Source: Colletes latitarsis (taxonomy: Eukaryota > Arthropoda > Insecta > Hymenoptera > Colletidae). Taken from it: DNA of 64,000 bases. The stretch lies in NCBI RefSeq assembly GCF_051014445.1, contig NC_135141.1, forward strand, positions 28,419,422 through 28,483,421, written 5' to 3'. The translations under genes were made by a program, and so were the position numbers. Positions 61,501-64,000 of this stretch are shown piece by piece. The number at the start of each line of letters is the position of its first letter. The stretch's first letter is position 1. The notes under the pieces are model-generated. The model did no database searches, had not been told where the DNA came from, and saw nothing but the letters and a program-made list of their open reading frames with translations.

Positions 61501-64000
61501 TCATGAATACATCGTCCGGCCACCTGTCTGTCTCTCTACCTGTTGACCATGCTGTACGTGCGTCGTACCGACGAGGACAGAGCGAGGGACAATGAAACGC
61601 GAAAGAGGTGGGGAGGCCAGAAGAAGAGGGACGATGAATTAAGGGGAGTAGGGGACGAAAAAAGAAACTCGTAGGACGGTAGAATTCCGAAAGTTTACGG
61701 GTAGGGAGGATGCAACGCGAGTAAGAAAGGGATGAAGAAGCGTGGATGGAACGGAGAGGAGGCTAAACGTCTCTGTTACACGTGCTCGTTTCACGTGGTT
61801 ACGGGAAGTGGGAAGGTGCTCCCAGCTGTCGACTACGAGGGTCGCGGGGGGAGGGGGGGCCGATGTGGGAGAGTGATGCACTTCCGTCCTCCGATACGCT
61901 CTTCTTTTCGTTACCCCGGATTAATTTCGACCGCGTTCCGCGCGCGCAATCGCGCGGTATTTTCGAAGGCGTACACGTTGCGTCGACTTTTGTTACGTGG
62001 TGGATCGAGCGTCGAGAAATAGTATTTTCCGTGGCAACTGAGCGCAACGCTTTCGTTAGTGACATTGCAAGAATTACGAGGAATAGTTACGTCTTCATTT
62101 TTACGTTCGATCTGCTCTGATACTGACATAGAATAACTCTGTATTTACGAAAGGTGCTCGGAAATGTATGGTACAGTTCATGAACCGTATATGGGTTATA
62201 TCACCTGAGAAATCGTACAGCGAACGCGTTAATTTTTTAAAATAATCGTAGCAGCCTGTATGGTATGCGTATTGTAGTATAATACGCGAGAAATTCGAGC
62301 AACGACGTGATTTTAGCATCGACGTTACGCGGATCGATGAATTTGATTACTTGCATTGAAATACCCAATATCAAGCTGTTATTTGAAAACAATAACACAG
62401 TTCAGGCATTAATTGCGTTTCTCGGGGAATGAAAATTTATGAACGTTTCGTCGAAATTTGTGTCGGCACAATGGGCGCCGGGAATATAATTTACATGTTC
62501 CGAACGTAAAACGTTGTAGCGTGATTAATGGACTGGCCTGTTAATGAATCGAATAATTAACGGGCCTTGATGGACAGCGATTTTCACACCGCGGGCAAAA
62601 CGTAAAACGATAGCTCGACCGACTGATTTTATATTCGCAAATAAACCAATTCGTAATTTAACCGAGACGAGAAATTTTAAATAAATTATCAACGATTAAT
62701 GAATTTACGCGCCATAGAAAATTCTGCAAATTGAGATGGATTGGATTGCGCGAGCCAAACGAACGAGCACGTTAGAATTTAATACGGTGGAAGGTCGATA
62801 ATTATAACTGTCGAACGCGATGTCTCGAACGATCGGCTCTTTAAGATAAAGTCGCGTTCCGTGTTTGCTCCATCTGGCATAAATTAGAGGCGACGAAGTG
62901 GAGCAACTTTGGAGGTTCTTGGCGCTCGACCAAATAAAACGATTATTTGACCGGAGGTCTTTCGATTCCCCCGGCACAGTATTTCCCCCTTTTCCTTCCT
63001 TCGTTCTACCATCGAGGATAATGAAATCTAAACAAAGCACCAATATTTCAGCGTCGGGTATCGCGTGTCGGATTACGATGAAAGTTCGTTTTTGCGTCGG
63101 TTGCATATTTTCCCATCGTCGCGGTGAATAATATTCGCCTAAGGATCAACGACACCGAGAAGTCTGATGTTTCAGCTGATTAAAGTAAACCGAAACCTTT
63201 ATACGCGAAAGAATTAAATGCGGAAGCTATTGCCCCCCCTACGGGGTAACCTACATTCTCAGTTTACTTTCTCTTACATTCCTATTAACCGTGCTATAGA
63301 AAAATTTCTAACCGAGGATTAATCCATCGCACGATTCCCACGGAGCGTTTCAATTACAGTACGAGCGAACTATTCTTCCAAGCGACGTATATTCCAGCTG
63401 ACACGCCGATCAACGCTTTTAAAGAGATTAAGTATTTCGGTCTGTTGCAATTTTTCTGAGCGAAAATGTAAATTTCAGTCGACTATGAAATACTTAATTT
63501 TGCGAACGACATAATTATTTCTTCCCCTGTCAGTTGAATTATAAAAATTACAAACATTCTGTGCCGATAAAATGAAGTCTGTTACTTTTACAAAGCTGTG
63601 ACATTTAAAATGCAGATTTACGACGAAAAACGATCAGGAAGGAGGACGGAAGGTGTACAATTTAAATTGTTACCGATGTCGTAAGGCGAGTTCGTTTTCC
63701 TGTCGCGGAAGCAAAGCCCCATAGCAATCAGGTGTACCCACAAAGAGCCATTCAGCCCACAGATTCTACCGTACGAGAATTATCTCGCGCCTCGTCTGCC
63801 GCCTTCCAGAAATCAACAATACCTCCTTCCTTCCATGCAAATCTGAAACCGCCACGCATGCACGACTTTTCCCACGAATCCTCTTCCCCGTGTCCAACGT
63901 GCGTGTCCAACTTTTCTGCCAGGAAACGGTCGAAGGTGTGTCGTGGTCACACGTGGAACCACGCACGTTGTCGAAAAACATGGCCCCGGAGGCGTGTGTA
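58563..64000 (-). other. Upstream region of Phlpp, no gene identified
   Basis: If the acceptor at 58563 is real, this is the intron upstream of the coding exon and may include the first exon or promoter. The stretch at about 60800-62000 is CpG-rich, with purine-rich runs near 61570-61670. Open frames of 60-190 codons on both strands there (for example 60983-61546, +) resemble no known protein. A possible donor on the minus strand (CAG-GTAGAG) lies near 61536-61545. A possible element end, ACACAGGGTGTCCCAA, lies near 59151, with a loosely matching inverted partner near 60720. Confidence 0.35.

Noticed and set aside
60983..61546. 187-codon open frame on the plus strand
   Set aside because: It lies in a stop-poor, CpG-rich patch with competing frames on both strands and has no recognisable domain.

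Overview
The window looks like AT-rich insect intronic DNA, most likely from a hymenopteran and probably a bee. The evidence is the abundance of CpG, the very long introns, and the families of terminal-inverted-repeat elements; no sequence search was possible. Nothing prokaryotic or viral is visible, and I saw no tRNA or rRNA gene. Only one host gene can be supported. It is the 5' part of a PHLPP-type phosphatase gene (PH domain and leucine-rich repeat protein phosphatase), transcribed on the minus strand. Three exons can be joined with consistent splice sites and phases: a large N-terminal exon (56885-58562), the rest of the Ras-association-like domain (40951-41104) and the start of the PH domain (17524-17658). 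The two internal introns are 15.8 and 23.3 kb. The leucine-rich-repeat and PP2C phosphatase exons were not found and presumably lie to the left of base 1, so almost all of the window is Phlpp intron.

The introns are packed with repeats. From left to right: the end of a TA-inserting MITE (1-65); a 184-bp satellite (3.0-4.7 kb); a decamer TGACCA cluster (about 6.2 kb); an unusual array of six inverted-repeat-bounded units followed by four consecutive RNA-like hairpins (7.3-10.0 kb); a decayed DNA transposon carrying the 3' end of a DUF7869-like gene, split by a nested MITE (12.8-15.9 kb); a second copy of that MITE (18.2-19.7 kb); small tandem duplications (24.6, 26.0 and 27.2 kb); a pogo-like MITE (27.6 kb); a 6.4-kb dimeric satellite with higher-order repeats (29.4-35.8 kb); a third full MITE copy (38.4 kb); and a TTAA-flanked MITE with a TA-flanked one nested inside it (39.6 kb). 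Intron 1 holds pogo-like pieces, foldback elements, three copies of another repeat, and a decayed duplicate of the end of Phlpp exon 1.

The most unusual region is 7.3-10.03 kb. Six tandem units share about 13-bp terminal inverted repeats. Each contains a hairpin whose stem sequence differs between units while pairing is kept, three carry a second, nearly perfect 24-bp hairpin, and the array ends in four further hairpins within 205 bp. This suggests either a structured non-coding RNA or hairpin-RNA/miRNA-like locus on the plus strand, antisense to Phlpp, or an amplified foldback element. The sequence alone does not decide between them.
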